Of a stretch of DNA of 64,000 nucleotides, positions 31,750 to 40,833 are shown in pieces. The stretch is from Diacronema lutheri (lineage: Eukaryota; Haptophyta; Pavlovophyceae; Pavlovales; Pavlovaceae): contig JAGTXO010000037.1 in the NCBI GenBank assembly GCA_019448385.1, positions 1-64,000 on the forward strand. Reading direction: 5' to 3'. The position numbers and the translations under genes were made by a program. Within the stretch, counting starts at the first letter, position 1. The number at the start of each line of letters is the position of its first letter. The notes under the pieces were generated by a model, which saw nothing but the letters and a program-made list of their open reading frames with translations, was not told the DNA's origin and searched no databases.

Positions 31750-32712
31750 ATGCCGCCCGAACGTTCGCGCGGCACTCTGCTGCCGTCCCTGCCAGCCGAC
31801 GTGCTCGCGCGCATCGCCGCGCTGGTGGATAATGTGCTGGCGCTCCGCGCGACGTGCCGCAGCCTCCGCGCGCACGTGCGGCCGCCAGCGCGCGTCACGC
31901 GCGCGGCGATGCTGCGCACGCCCGCGCTCGCCGCGTGGGCGTGGGAGCTGCGCGGCTTTCGCTCGCGCGCCTTCTTCCCGTTCGAGCAAGGCACGCTCTG
32001 CGCTCTCGCGTCGAGCACGGGTAGTGAGCGCACGCTCGCGTGGCTGCGCGAGCGCGATTGCGCGTGGGACTTCCGCACGTGCTCCGCCGCGGCGGGCAGC
32101 GGGCACCTCGCGACGCTCCGGTGGGCGCGCGAGCGCGGCTGCGAGTGGGACAGCGGCACGTGCGAAGCAGCGGCCGGCGGTGGCCACCTGGTCGTGCTCG
32201 AGTGGGCGCGGCGGCACGGCTGCGAGTGGAGCCGCGAGACGTGCGCCGCAGCAGCGCGCGGCGGCCACCTGGCCGTGCTGCAGTGGGCGCGCGAGCACGG
32301 CTGCGAGTGGGACAGCCGCACGTGCGAGGCGGCGGCCGGCGGTGGCCATGCGGCCGTGCTCGAGTGGGCTCGCGAGCACGGCTGTGCGTGGGACAGCCGC
32401 ACATGCTGGGCGGCGGCCGGCGGCGGTCACCTGGCGGTGCTCCAGTGGGCGCACGAGCACGGCTGCGACTGGGACAGCGGCACGTGCTCGGCTGCGGCGG
32501 GCGGTGGGCACCTGGCGCTGCTCCGATGGGCGCGTGAGCACGGATGCGAATGGGACAAGAGCACGTGCGAGGCCGCGGCACGCGGCGGTCACCTGGACGT
32601 GCTGCAGTGGGCGCGCGCGAGCGGTTGCGCGTGGGACAGGAACGGCTGCTGGGTGCGCGCCGAGTGCAGGGGCCATGCGCACGTGGTGGCGTGGTTGCGC
32701 GCGCACCGCTGA
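31750..32712 (+). CDS. F-box-like/ankyrin-type repeat protein
   Basis: 320 residues from the first ATG after the tandem repeat. The N-terminus (LPSLPADVLARIAALVDNVL) resembles an F-box-like helix pair. From about residue 95 come roughly eight repeats of about 27 residues built on GHLxVLxWAREHGCEWDSxTC. This diverged ankyrin-type unit is common in protist genomes and large DNA viruses, often with an N-terminal F-box. Such proteins usually act in protein-protein binding, sometimes as ubiquitin-ligase adaptors; the partner here is unknown. Repeat units are similar at the DNA level, so the array may change length. The stop is 155 bp from the tail-to-tail CTC1 gene. Confidence 0.8.
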   Translation: MPPERSRGTLLPSLPADVLARIAALVDNVLALRATCRSLRAHVRPPARVTRAAMLRTPALAAWAWELRGFRSRAFFPFEQGTLCALASSTGSERTLAWLRERDCAWDFRTCSAAAGSGHLATLRWARERGCEWDSGTCEAAAGGGHLVVLEWARRHGCEWSRETCAAAARGGHLAVLQWAREHGCEWDSRTCEAAAGGGHAAVLEWAREHGCAWDSRTCWAAAGGGHLAVLQWAHEHGCDWDSGTCSAAAGGGHLALLRWAREHGCEWDKSTCEAAARGGHLDVLQWARASGCAWDRNGCWVRAECRGHAHVVAWLRAHR

Positions 32713-32867
32713 GCGGCGTCGGCCCTGGGCTAAGCCCCCCCCGCAGTCGCTGCTGCGGCCCTCAGCTTGTTGGGTCGGGAGGTAAGGGGGGGGGGGGGAG
32801 GGGGGGGGGGGGGGTCGGGAGGGAGGGGAAACTTGTGGGGTCAAGAGAGGGGCCGGGCGCCCCGGTA
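32713..32867. other. G-rich 3' intergenic region
   Basis: Tail-to-tail gap with long G runs on the plus strand (about 32,786-32,814), a likely G-quadruplex former on whichever strand is single-stranded. Confidence 0.5.
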
Positions 32868-35800
32868 CTAGTATTGCTCTCCCGCCGCGCTCAACTGCGC
32901 AAGAAGCTCGTACGCAACGGTGCCCTTGTCCTCGAGCTGCGCGTGCAGCACGTCGATCGCAAGCATCTGCACCTGCCGCATATCCACCCACACGTGCCGA
33001 GGCCCACGGTCGGCCGCGTCGGCCGCGACGCCCGCCGGCGGCGCGCGCGGCAGCTTCTGCGCGCCCACGTGGTAGGTGCCTGCGCCCGTTCGCGCGCATG
33101 CCGCCGTGCGCTTGGCGTGGAGGAGAAGGGAGCGGCCGACACTCTCTGATCCGACCCAGTCGAGCAGCTTGCGCGCCTCGTCCGGCGCAAGCGCGCCCAT
33201 GCCGTGCGCGGCGCGCACGCGCAAGCCGTACGAGCCGCCGCTGCCGCCGCCGCCGCCGCCGCCGCGCCCGCCGTCCGTCGCACCGACGGTGGCTGTGGCC
33301 GCGCCCGAGACGAGCTCGATAGGCCCGCGCGCCCACGCGAGTCGAGCGAGCGAGCGCGCGCGCGCCTCACACAGCCCCAGCAGCGCCCAGGCCACCGCCG
33401 GGTCGTAGGCCTTTGCGAGCGCGCACGCTGAGCCGTCCTCCACCTTGGCCTCGGCGCATACCGCGAGCGCGGCGCGCGTGGCACGGGCCGCCCCGACCGC
33501 ACCGCCATCCGCCGCGACCGCGCAGCCGCGCGCGCAGCTGCCGCCGCACAGCCGGCCGCCGCACCGCACGCACAGCCAAAACACACTCAGTGACCTCACT
33601 TCGAGCACCGAGACGCGCACGCAGCGCACGCGCGCGCCGTCGTCCGCGCGCGCGCGCGCGCCGCGCGCGCCACGGCCGCCGCCGCCTCCGTTGTCGTCGG
33701 GCTGTGGGCGCAGGTGCGCGAGCAGCGTGGGCGCACGTCGCCCAAGCGCGCGCTCCACTTCGCGCGTGCCCAATTCGAGCACTTGGACGTCAAGTGAGTT
33801 GGGCAGCCGGTGCGAGCAGAGAACGGCGTCTGAGCCGCTGCCAGAGGCGCCCGCCGCCAGTGAGCGTTGCACGCCGTGCAACCGGACGAGCGCATGCGGC
33901 GGGAGGTACACGGGGGCGCCGGGCCCGGCGGCGTTGGACCAGAGCGCGAGCGCGCACGTTCCGTCGAGAGACGCCGCGACGACGCACACGCCGAGCCCGC
34001 CGTCCGCGCCGCCGCTGCTGCCGCCACCGCCTCCACCTTCATGCGCCGCGCGTAGTTGGCGCGAGAGCGTCACGCATACGAGTGACGTCACGCCGAGGGG
34101 CGGCGCACAGCCAGCATCAGCCACCGCACCGTCTGCGCCGGCCAGCGCGCCGTCTGCACGCGTGGCGAGCGGCAACGCCGGGCCGCCGCCGGCGCGCGCG
34201 AGAGCATCAAGCTCCCACACGGGCGGTGGCGGCGGCGGTGGCGTCGGCGTCGGCATGCCGTCGCATGGCGCACGCGCTGAGCCCGAGCGCGCGCGCGCGC
34301 CCCATTCAATCTGACGAAGCACGCGGAAGGCGCCGGCCGCCGTGCCGCGCGCGCCGTCCGTCACGCACGCCGTGCGGCGCTCGACGCCGAGCTCGGCCGC
34401 GCCGCGCGCGCGAGCGTATGCGCCTGTCAGCGGCAGGCCCTCGAGCACATAGCAGCGGCCAGGCTCGAGGAGCGGCCACCAGCGCGTGCCATCCGCTTCG
34501 ACGTCAACCGTGAGCGGTCGCGACCAGAGCTGCGCGGACGGCGGCTGCTGCTGCTGCCCCCCGGGCGGAGGCTGGGCGTGCGCGTTGCCGCCGTGCGTGG
34601 CGCACGACCAGACGCGCACAAAGAGACTCATCGCGGGCGGTGGGCCAGGCGCGCCCGCGCACGCGCGCTCGTCCACGGGCGGGCGGAGCCACGCCTTGCG
34701 CAGCAGTTGCACCACGCTGCACACCCTCTTCGCGTCACCACGCGGCGCGCGCTCCGTGGGCGCTGCGTCGCCGTCGCCGCCGTCGCCGCCGCCGCCGCCG
34801 CCGCTGCCTCTCGGCACACCAGCCGCGCCGGCGCGCCCCGTGCCATCCGGCGCGAGTAAGACGAACGAGCCGTCGGTCGTCGCAGCCGCCGCCGCGCAGC
34901 CGACGAGCGCTGCCGCCGTCGCGCGCTGCCCGATTGGTCTGTTCACGGCGCGTGTAGCGGCTTGTGCCACCGAGGTGCCGCCTACCCTCAGCAGCAGAAG
35001 CGCGCCAGCACAGTCGACTGCGACGTGCACGGAGCGCCAGCGCCACAGCCGGCAGCGCCCGAGCGCGTCGTCATCGTCACCGCCACCGTCACTGTCACCG
35101 TCACCGTCACCGTCGTCCTTGTGCCCGCCGTAATCGCTCGCGCCGTGCAGAGCGCCGGACAGCTCGTCGGCGTGCACCACCGGCGCGAGCGCGGCGCACC
35201 CGCCGCCGCAGAGCATGGCGCGCACCTGCGCGCGCGCGTCGGCGCTCGTGCACGCGCCCTCCGCGGCGTCGGCGAGGAGAAGCATGCGCGGCTCGGCGAG
35301 AGATCCGAGCGTCAGCCGTCCAACCAGTCCCCATGGCGACGGCAGGTCGAGGCGTTGAGGCCGGCCGCTCTGGGACGCGGACGCGCACGCGCGCGCAAAC
35401 TCGTCGCTCTGCAGCAACGTGCCGACGGACAGCGCTCGCGCAGGCCACGGGGCGAGCGGCAGCGGAAGCGGCGCAAGCGCGCGCGCCGGCCGGCGCGCAG
35501 CCGCCTCGCGCGGCTCCACCGGCTGCGGCGCGCGGACCGCGGGCTCGGCCACGGACGCGCACACGCACGTGGCCAGCTCGCGCGGACCGTCAGGCGCGGC
35601 GTTGGCCGTCCCGTCGGCGCAGTGCGTCCAAAACTCGTGCAGCCTCGCGCGGTGGCGCTTGGGCGTTCCGCTCGCGGCCACGAGCGCGTGCAGCAGCGCC
35701 GCGCTCGGCATTCGCGCGCAGAGCGGAAGTGCGCGCGGCGCGCGCGGCGCGGGCGGCGCGCGCGCGCCGGCGGCGGCAGTCGCGGCGCCCCTTGCGTTAG

Positions 35801-38009
35801 CCTTGGCGGCGGCATCGAACGCACTGCTCTTCGCCTCCGCCGTGCGCTCAGCTTCACCGTCGCACAGCCAGTCTTCGCGCAGCGGCACGCCTTCGAGCCG
35901 CGCGCCCGCCGCCTCGGCCCACTCCGCGGCGGTGTCGAGCAGCGCGACGAGCTGCGCGCTGCTCAGGCGGGCCCACAGTGCACCGTTTGGCGCGGTGGAT
36001 GCGCGCAAGTGGGCGTCAGCAGCGCTCGGCCGCACGGTCGCGCCCGTAGGCGGTGCGGCGACGCGATCGCCCGTCGCCGCGCGATCGACCGCCTCGTGCG
36101 CAAGGCGGTCGACACGCACATTTGTTCCGACGCAGCACGCGAGCGCGGCGGGCATACCCGCGCAATCGCGCAGCAGGTGTGGGCCGTGCACGTTCACGAT
36201 GGCGCCGACGCGCAGGGCGCGCGACACCGAGTGCGCGGGCAGGTGGCCAAGCAGTAGCAGCAGCGCGTCGTCAAGCACGCACAACCGTGGCATGCACGAG
36301 CAGACCGCGGTTACTTTGCCCGTGTAACTGCCGAGCAAGCGCGCGCCGGGCGGCGCGCTCGGCGGCGAAGCGCGCATCGCGCGCACGTGCGCGCGCGCGC
36401 GCGCGCACGGACGAGGGCCAGCAGCATGGCGGTGCAGCGGCGCGCGCTGACGCGCACACGCGGTGCGGGGCTCGGCGGGCTGCGGCTGCGCGCTCTCGCC
36501 CGCGCAGCGCCAGCCGGTGCAGCGCCCGTCGGTTTCGTCGCCTGCGTACCGCTCAGCATGGCTGCAGCTTGCCAAGGCGTGTGCTTGCGACGAGCGCGCG
36601 GCCGCGTTGCCCTCGCAGTCGCTGCTGCGGCCCTCCTCGTCGCCGCCATCCGCGCGCTGCTGCTGTCGCCGACGCTGCTGCGCGCCTGAGCGACCACCGA
36701 CGCAAGCGCTGTCGCCATCGCCCAACCCGTCGCCCAAGCCGAGCGACCAGCCACCGCCAGCGGCCGACGCGTCTACCGCGCCCGTCACCAGCTCGGCGTC
36801 GCGCACCAGTATGGCGGACGTGCGCTCCGCGCTGTCCATGCACGCGAGCATGAGCCGCCTCGGAGCGCGCCCGGCCGCGCCGCCGCCAAACTCGATTGCC
36901 GATTGGCGCAGGTTTGTAACCGTCACCGTCTCGCCGACCAGTGACGTCACGTACGGCCAGAGGCGCAGCGCGAGCGCGCCTGTCGCGACGCAAATCGTGC
37001 TGCACATGCTGCCGCGAGCGCCGCCGTCGCTGGCGAGGCACGCGGCGCCGGCCATTGTGGCTGCGACCGCAGAGCGTGGCACCAGCTCTGCGCCGGCTGC
37101 CGGGGATGCGCCGTCCGCGCAGGCAGCGCTCGCGGCGCTGCCGTGCGCGCGCACGTCCGGCGCGGCGTCGTCCACGAGCTCGTCGGTGAGCTCGAAGAAG
37201 AAGAAGGAGGAGGAGGAGGAGCCCGTCGGATCGGCCGCCGCGATCTGAGCGCGCGAGAGAGTTTGCTCACCCCCGTCCACGCCGTCGCTGTCGCCGCGCC
37301 AGCCGCCGATGGCGTCGTCAGCGCGCGCGCGCTTGCGTCCGGTAGGCAGTGCGGCCTCTTGATCGCCGCCCAACGCGTACTGCACCGGTGAGACTGCCGT
37401 GAGCACTGCTCGCAGGTGGACGACCTGCCCCGGCTCGGGCGCGAGCTTGCGCGCGGCGTCGGCGACGGCCATCGCCCGGCGCGGCGCGGGCGGCGCAGGC
37501 GCGCGCGGGCGGGCGAGGATGCGGAGCGCATGCGAGGAAGCCTCGAGCCAACCGCCCGACGCGCCGCGCCCGGGCGCGCGCAGGTAGACGCAGTCGGCGA
37601 GGAGGACGAGGCAGCGCTCGGCGGCGGGCGGCCGCCGCCCGGCGAGCGCCAGCTCGACCGCGGCTATCTCGCCGCGGCGGCGCTGCTCAAGCTGCAGCCG
37701 GCCGGGCTGCACGGCGATCGGCGGGCGCACTGCCACGCTCGCGCAAAGCACGCCCACGGCGAGCGGCTCGCCGCGCGAGAAGGCACCGTCGAGCGTCGCG
37801 CTCGCGCACTTACCGCCGCGGGTGCAGCAGCTGCGGCGAAGGTCAAGCACGCCCGCGCTGCGGAGCGGAAGCGCGCCGGCTGCGCCGCCTGCATCGGCAA
37901 GTGCGGCGCGCAGCGCGACGAGCGCCTCTGCCGCGTCGTACTCCGCGCCGCAGAGCTCGCGCATGTGCTCGGACAGTTTGAAGAGCCATTCCCCCGCGAC
38001 GGCAGCCAT
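32868..38009 (-). CDS. CTC1: CTC1-like subunit of the CST telomere replication complex
   Basis: CTC1, with STN1 and TEN1, binds telomeric ssDNA and recruits DNA polymerase alpha-primase. The ORF gives 1,713 residues from the ATG at 38,009, in the size range of plant and animal CTC1. The best match is the mid-protein OB-fold: GSYTGKVTAVCSCMPRLCVL, then LRVGAIVNVHGPHLLRDCAG, which follows plant and vertebrate CTC1 closely. Other OB-like strands surround LWPYVTSLVGETVTVTNLRQ and SPWGLVGRLTLGSLAEPRML. Near the C-terminus is a zinc ribbon (WLCVRCGGRLCGGSCARGC), as expected in the last CTC1 OB-folds. Long Gly/Ala/Arg linkers and simple repeats (34,790-34,805, 37,200-37,215) separate the folds; some could be small in-frame introns. 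The start lies 118 bp from a divergent C2-domain gene. Confidence 0.7.
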   Translation of the reverse strand: MAAVAGEWLFKLSEHMRELCGAEYDAAEALVALRAALADAGGAAGALPLRSAGVLDLRRSCCTRGGKCASATLDGAFSRGEPLAVGVLCASVAVRPPIAVQPGRLQLEQRRRGEIAAVELALAGRRPPAAERCLVLLADCVYLRAPGRGASGGWLEASSHALRILARPRAPAPPAPRRAMAVADAARKLAPEPGQVVHLRAVLTAVSPVQYALGGDQEAALPTGRKRARADDAIGGWRGDSDGVDGGEQTLSRAQIAAADPTGSSSSSFFFFELTDELVDDAAPDVRAHGSAASAACADGASPAAGAELVPRSAVAATMAGAACLASDGGARGSMCSTICVATGALALRLWPYVTSLVGETVTVTNLRQSAIEFGGGAAGRAPRRLMLACMDSAERTSAILVRDAELVTGAVDASAAGGGWSLGLGDGLGDGDSACVGGRSGAQQRRRQQQRADGGDEEGRSSDCEGNAAARSSQAHALASCSHAERYAGDETDGRCTGWRCAGESAQPQPAEPRTACARQRAPLHRHAAGPRPCARARAHVRAMRASPPSAPPGARLLGSYTGKVTAVCSCMPRLCVLDDALLLLLGHLPAHSVSRALRVGAIVNVHGPHLLRDCAGMPAALACCVGTNVRVDRLAHEAVDRAATGDRVAAPPTGATVRPSAADAHLRASTAPNGALWARLSSAQLVALLDTAAEWAEAAGARLEGVPLREDWLCDGEAERTAEAKSSAFDAAAKANARGAATAAAGARAPPAPRAPRALPLCARMPSAALLHALVAASGTPKRHRARLHEFWTHCADGTANAAPDGPRELATCVCASVAEPAVRAPQPVEPREAAARRPARALAPLPLPLAPWPARALSVGTLLQSDEFARACASASQSGRPQRLDLPSPWGLVGRLTLGSLAEPRMLLLADAAEGACTSADARAQVRAMLCGGGCAALAPVVHADELSGALHGASDYGGHKDDGDGDGDSDGGGDDDDALGRCRLWRWRSVHVAVDCAGALLLLRVGGTSVAQAATRAVNRPIGQRATAAALVGCAAAAATTDGSFVLLAPDGTGRAGAAGVPRGSGGGGGGDGGDGDAAPTERAPRGDAKRVCSVVQLLRKAWLRPPVDERACAGAPGPPPAMSLFVRVWSCATHGGNAHAQPPPGGQQQQPPSAQLWSRPLTVDVEADGTRWWPLLEPGRCYVLEGLPLTGAYARARGAAELGVERRTACVTDGARGTAAGAFRVLRQIEWGARARSGSARAPCDGMPTPTPPPPPPPVWELDALARAGGGPALPLATRADGALAGADGAVADAGCAPPLGVTSLVCVTLSRQLRAAHEGGGGGGSSGGADGGLGVCVVAASLDGTCALALWSNAAGPGAPVYLPPHALVRLHGVQRSLAAGASGSGSDAVLCSHRLPNSLDVQVLELGTREVERALGRRAPTLLAHLRPQPDDNGGGGGRGARGARARADDGARVRCVRVSVLEVRSLSVFWLCVRCGGRLCGGSCARGCAVAADGGAVGAARATRAALAVCAEAKVEDGSACALAKAYDPAVAWALLGLCEARARSLARLAWARGPIELVSGAATATVGATDGGRGGGGGGGSGGSYGLRVRAAHGMGALAPDEARKLLDWVGSESVGRSLLLHAKRTAACARTGAGTYHVGAQKLPRAPPAGVAADAADRGPRHVWVDMRQVQMLAIDVLHAQLEDKGTVAYELLAQLSAAGEQY

Positions 38010-38126
38010 CGCCTCACCGTTTTCGCGTTGTCGGGTGCACGCACGTGTGGGTGACCAGGTTTGGGGGTTCGCGACTCCTGCGCGGCGCGCGGCGCGAGGA
38101 GCAGCAGCTCGCGGCGCAGTCGGCGC
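38010..38126. promoter_or_regulatory. Divergent promoter region, CTC1 / C2 gene
   Basis: 117 bp separate the two proposed starts. It contains CACGTGTGGG and a T/G-rich patch, but no canonical TATA box. Confidence 0.35.
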
Positions 38127-38756
38127 ATGCGGCGGCCCAGCCGGCCGATCTGGGGCTCGCCCAGCGTGCACGTCATGTGGGACCGATGCGAGCTTGTGCA
38201 CGCGCCGCCGCTGAGCGCGACGCTCGGCGAGTCGCGCTTCAAGCTCAAAATCCACCTGCAGGGCTTCAAGGTGCAAACATACCACGACGTCTTCTCGGGC
38301 ACATCCGACGCGCTCAGCGTGCCGCTATCCATCTCGGCCTCGTCCAACCTGCACAAGATCGTCCGCATGTCGCTGCAGACCCAGATCCTCTCACGCACGG
38401 TCGCGGACGTGCGCGTGCCGCTCCGCTCGCTCGAGCTGCTTGCGCGCGAGGGGCGCGCGCACACATTTACGCTCGCCGGGCGAAGCGGCGCTACGCGCGT
38501 GCTCGCGCACTGCCACCTGGCCATTCGCTTCAACCTCTCGCCCGAGGAGGAGCGCGTCAAAGAGCAGCTCCAGGACGAGCTCGGCATGGAGCTCGAGCCC
38601 GCTGCGGTGGGCCCCGTCGCATGGCTGTGTGGCTCGCTCCGCCGGTGCTTTGGCGGCGCTGCCGAGCTGCGCCGCCGCGTGGAGGAGGAGGAGCAGCAGG
38701 GCTTGCGCGGCCGCAAGGCGAGCAAGAAGACAGTCACGATACACCCGGACTTCTAG
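38127..38756 (+). CDS. C2-domain protein, hypothetical
   Basis: 209 residues from the ATG at 38,127; ATGs at 38,061 and 38,175 are also in frame. A C2-like beta-sandwich covers residues about 15-145: VHVMWDRCELVHAPP, RFKLKIHLQGFKVQTYHDVF, then LSRTVADVRVPLRSLELLA and RVLAHCHLAIRF. Strand order resembles C2 domains of cytoskeletal or centrosomal proteins more than calcium-binding ones, because I see no Asp-rich loops. The C-terminus is charged and helical (RRRVEEEEQQG) and ends KKTVTIHPDF. Function unknown; a membrane or centriolar scaffold role is a guess. Confidence 0.6.
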   Translation: MRRPSRPIWGSPSVHVMWDRCELVHAPPLSATLGESRFKLKIHLQGFKVQTYHDVFSGTSDALSVPLSISASSNLHKIVRMSLQTQILSRTVADVRVPLRSLELLAREGRAHTFTLAGRSGATRVLAHCHLAIRFNLSPEEERVKEQLQDELGMELEPAAVGPVAWLCGSLRRCFGGAAELRRRVEEEEQQGLRGRKASKKTVTIHPDF

Positions 38757-38765
38757 CTGCGCGAG

Positions 38766-38910
38766 GCTTTATATACTAACGACGCTTACAGGCGGGTCAG
38801 CAGGAGGGGCGCGCTAACGACGCTTTCCGACGGGTCAACAGATGGGGTCAGGAAGTGCGCAGCGAGGCGCCAGGCGGAGCAGGCCCAAAGGCCCACACGC
38901 GCCTAGCCAC
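38766..38910 (-). repeat. Diverged inverted copy of the 213-bp repeat
   Basis: TATACTAACGACGCTTACAG followed by GCGGGTCAGCAGGAGGGGCG is the exact reverse complement of the right part of the 213-bp unit. CCACACGCGCCTAGCCACC near 38,890-38,910 mirrors sequence at 31,058-31,080. The order of both blocks is consistent with one inverted, partly deleted copy. Confidence 0.75.
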
Positions 38911-39245
38911 CGCGCGCCGCCGCCCGCGCGCCGCCGCACCGGTGGCTGCCGTCAATCACACCACCGGCCGACGCGCACGCGCACGCCGAGGCCCGAAGAT
39001 CGTCGGCGACGACCGCCACCCCCGAGCCGCCGCCTGCCACGTCGCCAAGCCGCCCGCCGCCGCTGCAGAGCGCGACGCCCGCCGCCAGCGAGCCGCCGCC
39101 CTCCCCGCCGCGTCGCAGCCCCCTGTCGCCGCGGCGAAGCGCACCGCCACCCGCCGCCAGCGTGGCAAGCGCCGCGATGCTGGCCGCGTGGCCGCGCACG
39201 CGCGCCCCGCCACCCCCAAACCCACCGACAGAGCACCGCACCAGC
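38911..39245. other. No gene recognised
   Basis: Arg/Ala/Pro-rich frames on both strands with CGCCGCC-type simple repeats. There are no family matches. Confidence 0.4.
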
Positions 39246-39410
39246 TTGCCGCGGAGGGCGTCAGTAGAGCGCCTTGCGACTGTAGAGCACCGCAATAGGC
39301 TTGCCGCGGAGGGCGTCAGTAGAGCGCCTTGCGACTATAGAGCACCGCAACAGGCTTGCCGCGGAGGGCGTCAGTAGAGCGCCTTGCGACTGTAGAGCAC
39401 CGCAATAGGC
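39246..39410. repeat. 55-bp tandem repeat, three copies, overlapping the sideroflexin 3' end
   Basis: Units start at 39,246, 39,301 and 39,356 (TTGCCGCGGAGGGCGTCAGT) with only one or two substitutions. On the minus strand each encodes PIAVLYSRKALY plus a stop, the last residues of the sideroflexin gene. Only the 39,356-39,410 copy is in frame with the gene. Confidence 0.95.
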
Positions 39411-40333
39411 TCGCCGCGCTCGTCGCGCAGGCCGCGCAGCTCGGGCTCGAGCGACGCGGCGTCGAAGGCGACGTGGCGCGGGAAGGCGGCGGCGGCGAGC
39501 GGCGCGAGCCCCGCGACGCACGCGAAGGTCGTGGCCAGCGCGAGCGGGAAGGCGAGCGAGAGGCGCGTGAGCCCCTTGAATCCGGCGAGTGACGGTGTGA
39601 CGCCGTAACGCATGAGCAGCGGCGGCAGCAGCAGCTGGCACGCAGGCAGCGCGACGGCGTGCAGCGCCAGGGCGTGCGCGAGCGTGCTTCGCCCGGCTGC
39701 GACCGACACGCCGCGCACCTCGCCGCGCGCATCGACGAGCTCGATGCCGTCGGCCGCATCCGGCGCGTTGTGCAGGTAGAGGCCAACCGCGCCCGCGCAC
39801 GCGACCGCGAGGTGCGGCACGGCCATGCGCAGCGGGCGAAGGCGCGGCGCGGCGTCGCGAAGCAGCCGATTCGTGCCGACGCCGATCGCGACCGCCGCGC
39901 CCGTCGCGAGCCCGTATCCCGCCCACAGGCGCGCCGGGTTGAGCGGGTGGCGCTCGTCCGCGTGGTTAGCATACCGGACGAGCGATGCGTATGTCTGGTA
40001 GTAGATGTGGAGGAAGGCGGTGCCGGAGACGGAGGAGGTAGAGAGCATTGCTGCGGCAAAGACGGCGTTCACCGGCACCGTGCTCGATCGCCGCACGAAG
40101 CTCGGCAGGATGTCACCCGTCACGGGGTGGACAGCGTCCGTCACAATCCGTTCGGCGCGCTCGAGCTCGCGCGCGGCGGTGCGCGGGGCGAGCTGGCCCG
40201 TAGCGGCCTGCGACACGACCCACCGTGCGCGCTCGACCGCCGGCCGCTGCACGAGCAGCAGCGAGGGGTCCCACGCGCCCACGAGGTGGCGCGCGCGCGA
40301 GAAAAACGTGTCCATCGTGGTGGCGTCGGCCAT
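39371..40333 (-). CDS. SFXN: Sideroflexin family mitochondrial serine/amino-acid transporter
   Basis: Sideroflexins are five-helix carriers of the inner mitochondrial membrane; the animal SFXN1 imports serine for one-carbon metabolism. The ATG at 40,333 gives 320 residues, the usual family length. Signatures: the HPVTGDILPSFVRRSSTVPV motif (family HPDTGE...RMS..VP), then YYQTYASLVRYANHADE (the Q-(S/T)-x-N-x-x-V-N-Y-x-N region). Hydrophobic helices follow at LWAGYGLATGAAVAIGVG, LAVACAGAVGLYL, ALALHAVALPACQLLLP and LALATTFACVAGLAPLA. The C-terminus ends PIAVLYSRKALY, like the conserved FNKGL-type end of the family. The 55-bp repeat downstream copies this end. Upstream, 500 bp separate it from the sulfatase gene. 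Confidence 0.9.
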   Translation of the reverse strand: MADATTMDTFFSRARHLVGAWDPSLLLVQRPAVERARWVVSQAATGQLAPRTAARELERAERIVTDAVHPVTGDILPSFVRRSSTVPVNAVFAAAMLSTSSVSGTAFLHIYYQTYASLVRYANHADERHPLNPARLWAGYGLATGAAVAIGVGTNRLLRDAAPRLRPLRMAVPHLAVACAGAVGLYLHNAPDAADGIELVDARGEVRGVSVAAGRSTLAHALALHAVALPACQLLLPPLLMRYGVTPSLAGFKGLTRLSLAFPLALATTFACVAGLAPLAAAAFPRHVAFDAASLEPELRGLRDERGEPIAVLYSRKALY

Positions 40334-40833
40334 GATTGTGTCGAAAGGCCGAAAAAGGGATGCTGCCCTGGCAGCTGGTGGGGCGCCTGCGCCCAGATGC
40401 ACGCGGGGCGGCGGGCGAGAGCTTGGACGCGAAGGCGCTTCCAACTCTCAGCGCTCTATGCGCCGGCACGATCCAGAAGCGCTCCGCTGCGGCCGCGGGA
40501 AGGCGCGCAACTGCAATCCTGGTGCCGGACGTCCCGCCCCGACGTGATGCATGCATGCATGCAGACGGCCAAGCACGTGATGCGCCTCAGTGCGGCGCAC
40601 CGCACTGGAGTAGCTTGATTGATGACGCGGCCCTTGCAGCACGCGCGGGGCAAATTGCAGGCAAGATGCAGGCACGAGCGCCGCTCCAGCTTTTTCATCT
40701 CCATTCCGCCCAGAACGGGTTTTTTTTGAGGCCCGTCCACCCCGCGCTGCGTGCTGCTGACGCCGGCTAGACGTGGCGAGGTCGCCGAGCACGACGAGCG
40801 CGGTCGCACCGAGCAAACGCCGCGCGATCCTCG
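40334..40833. other. Divergent intergenic region, sideroflexin / sulfatase
   Basis: About 500 bp without a supported gene. It contains the alternating run ATGCATGCATGCATGCA near 40,550 and a T8 stretch near 40,721, and is less GC-rich than the flanking genes. It probably holds both promoters. Confidence 0.45.

Noticed and set aside
36387-36689. Plus-strand 100-codon ORF with a hydrophobic helix inside the CTC1 gene
   Set aside because: Antisense to a conserved minus-strand gene, with no family match.
39246-39410. CRISPR-like short repeats of 55 bp
   Set aside because: Units abut directly with no spacers, and they are copies of a gene's 3' end.
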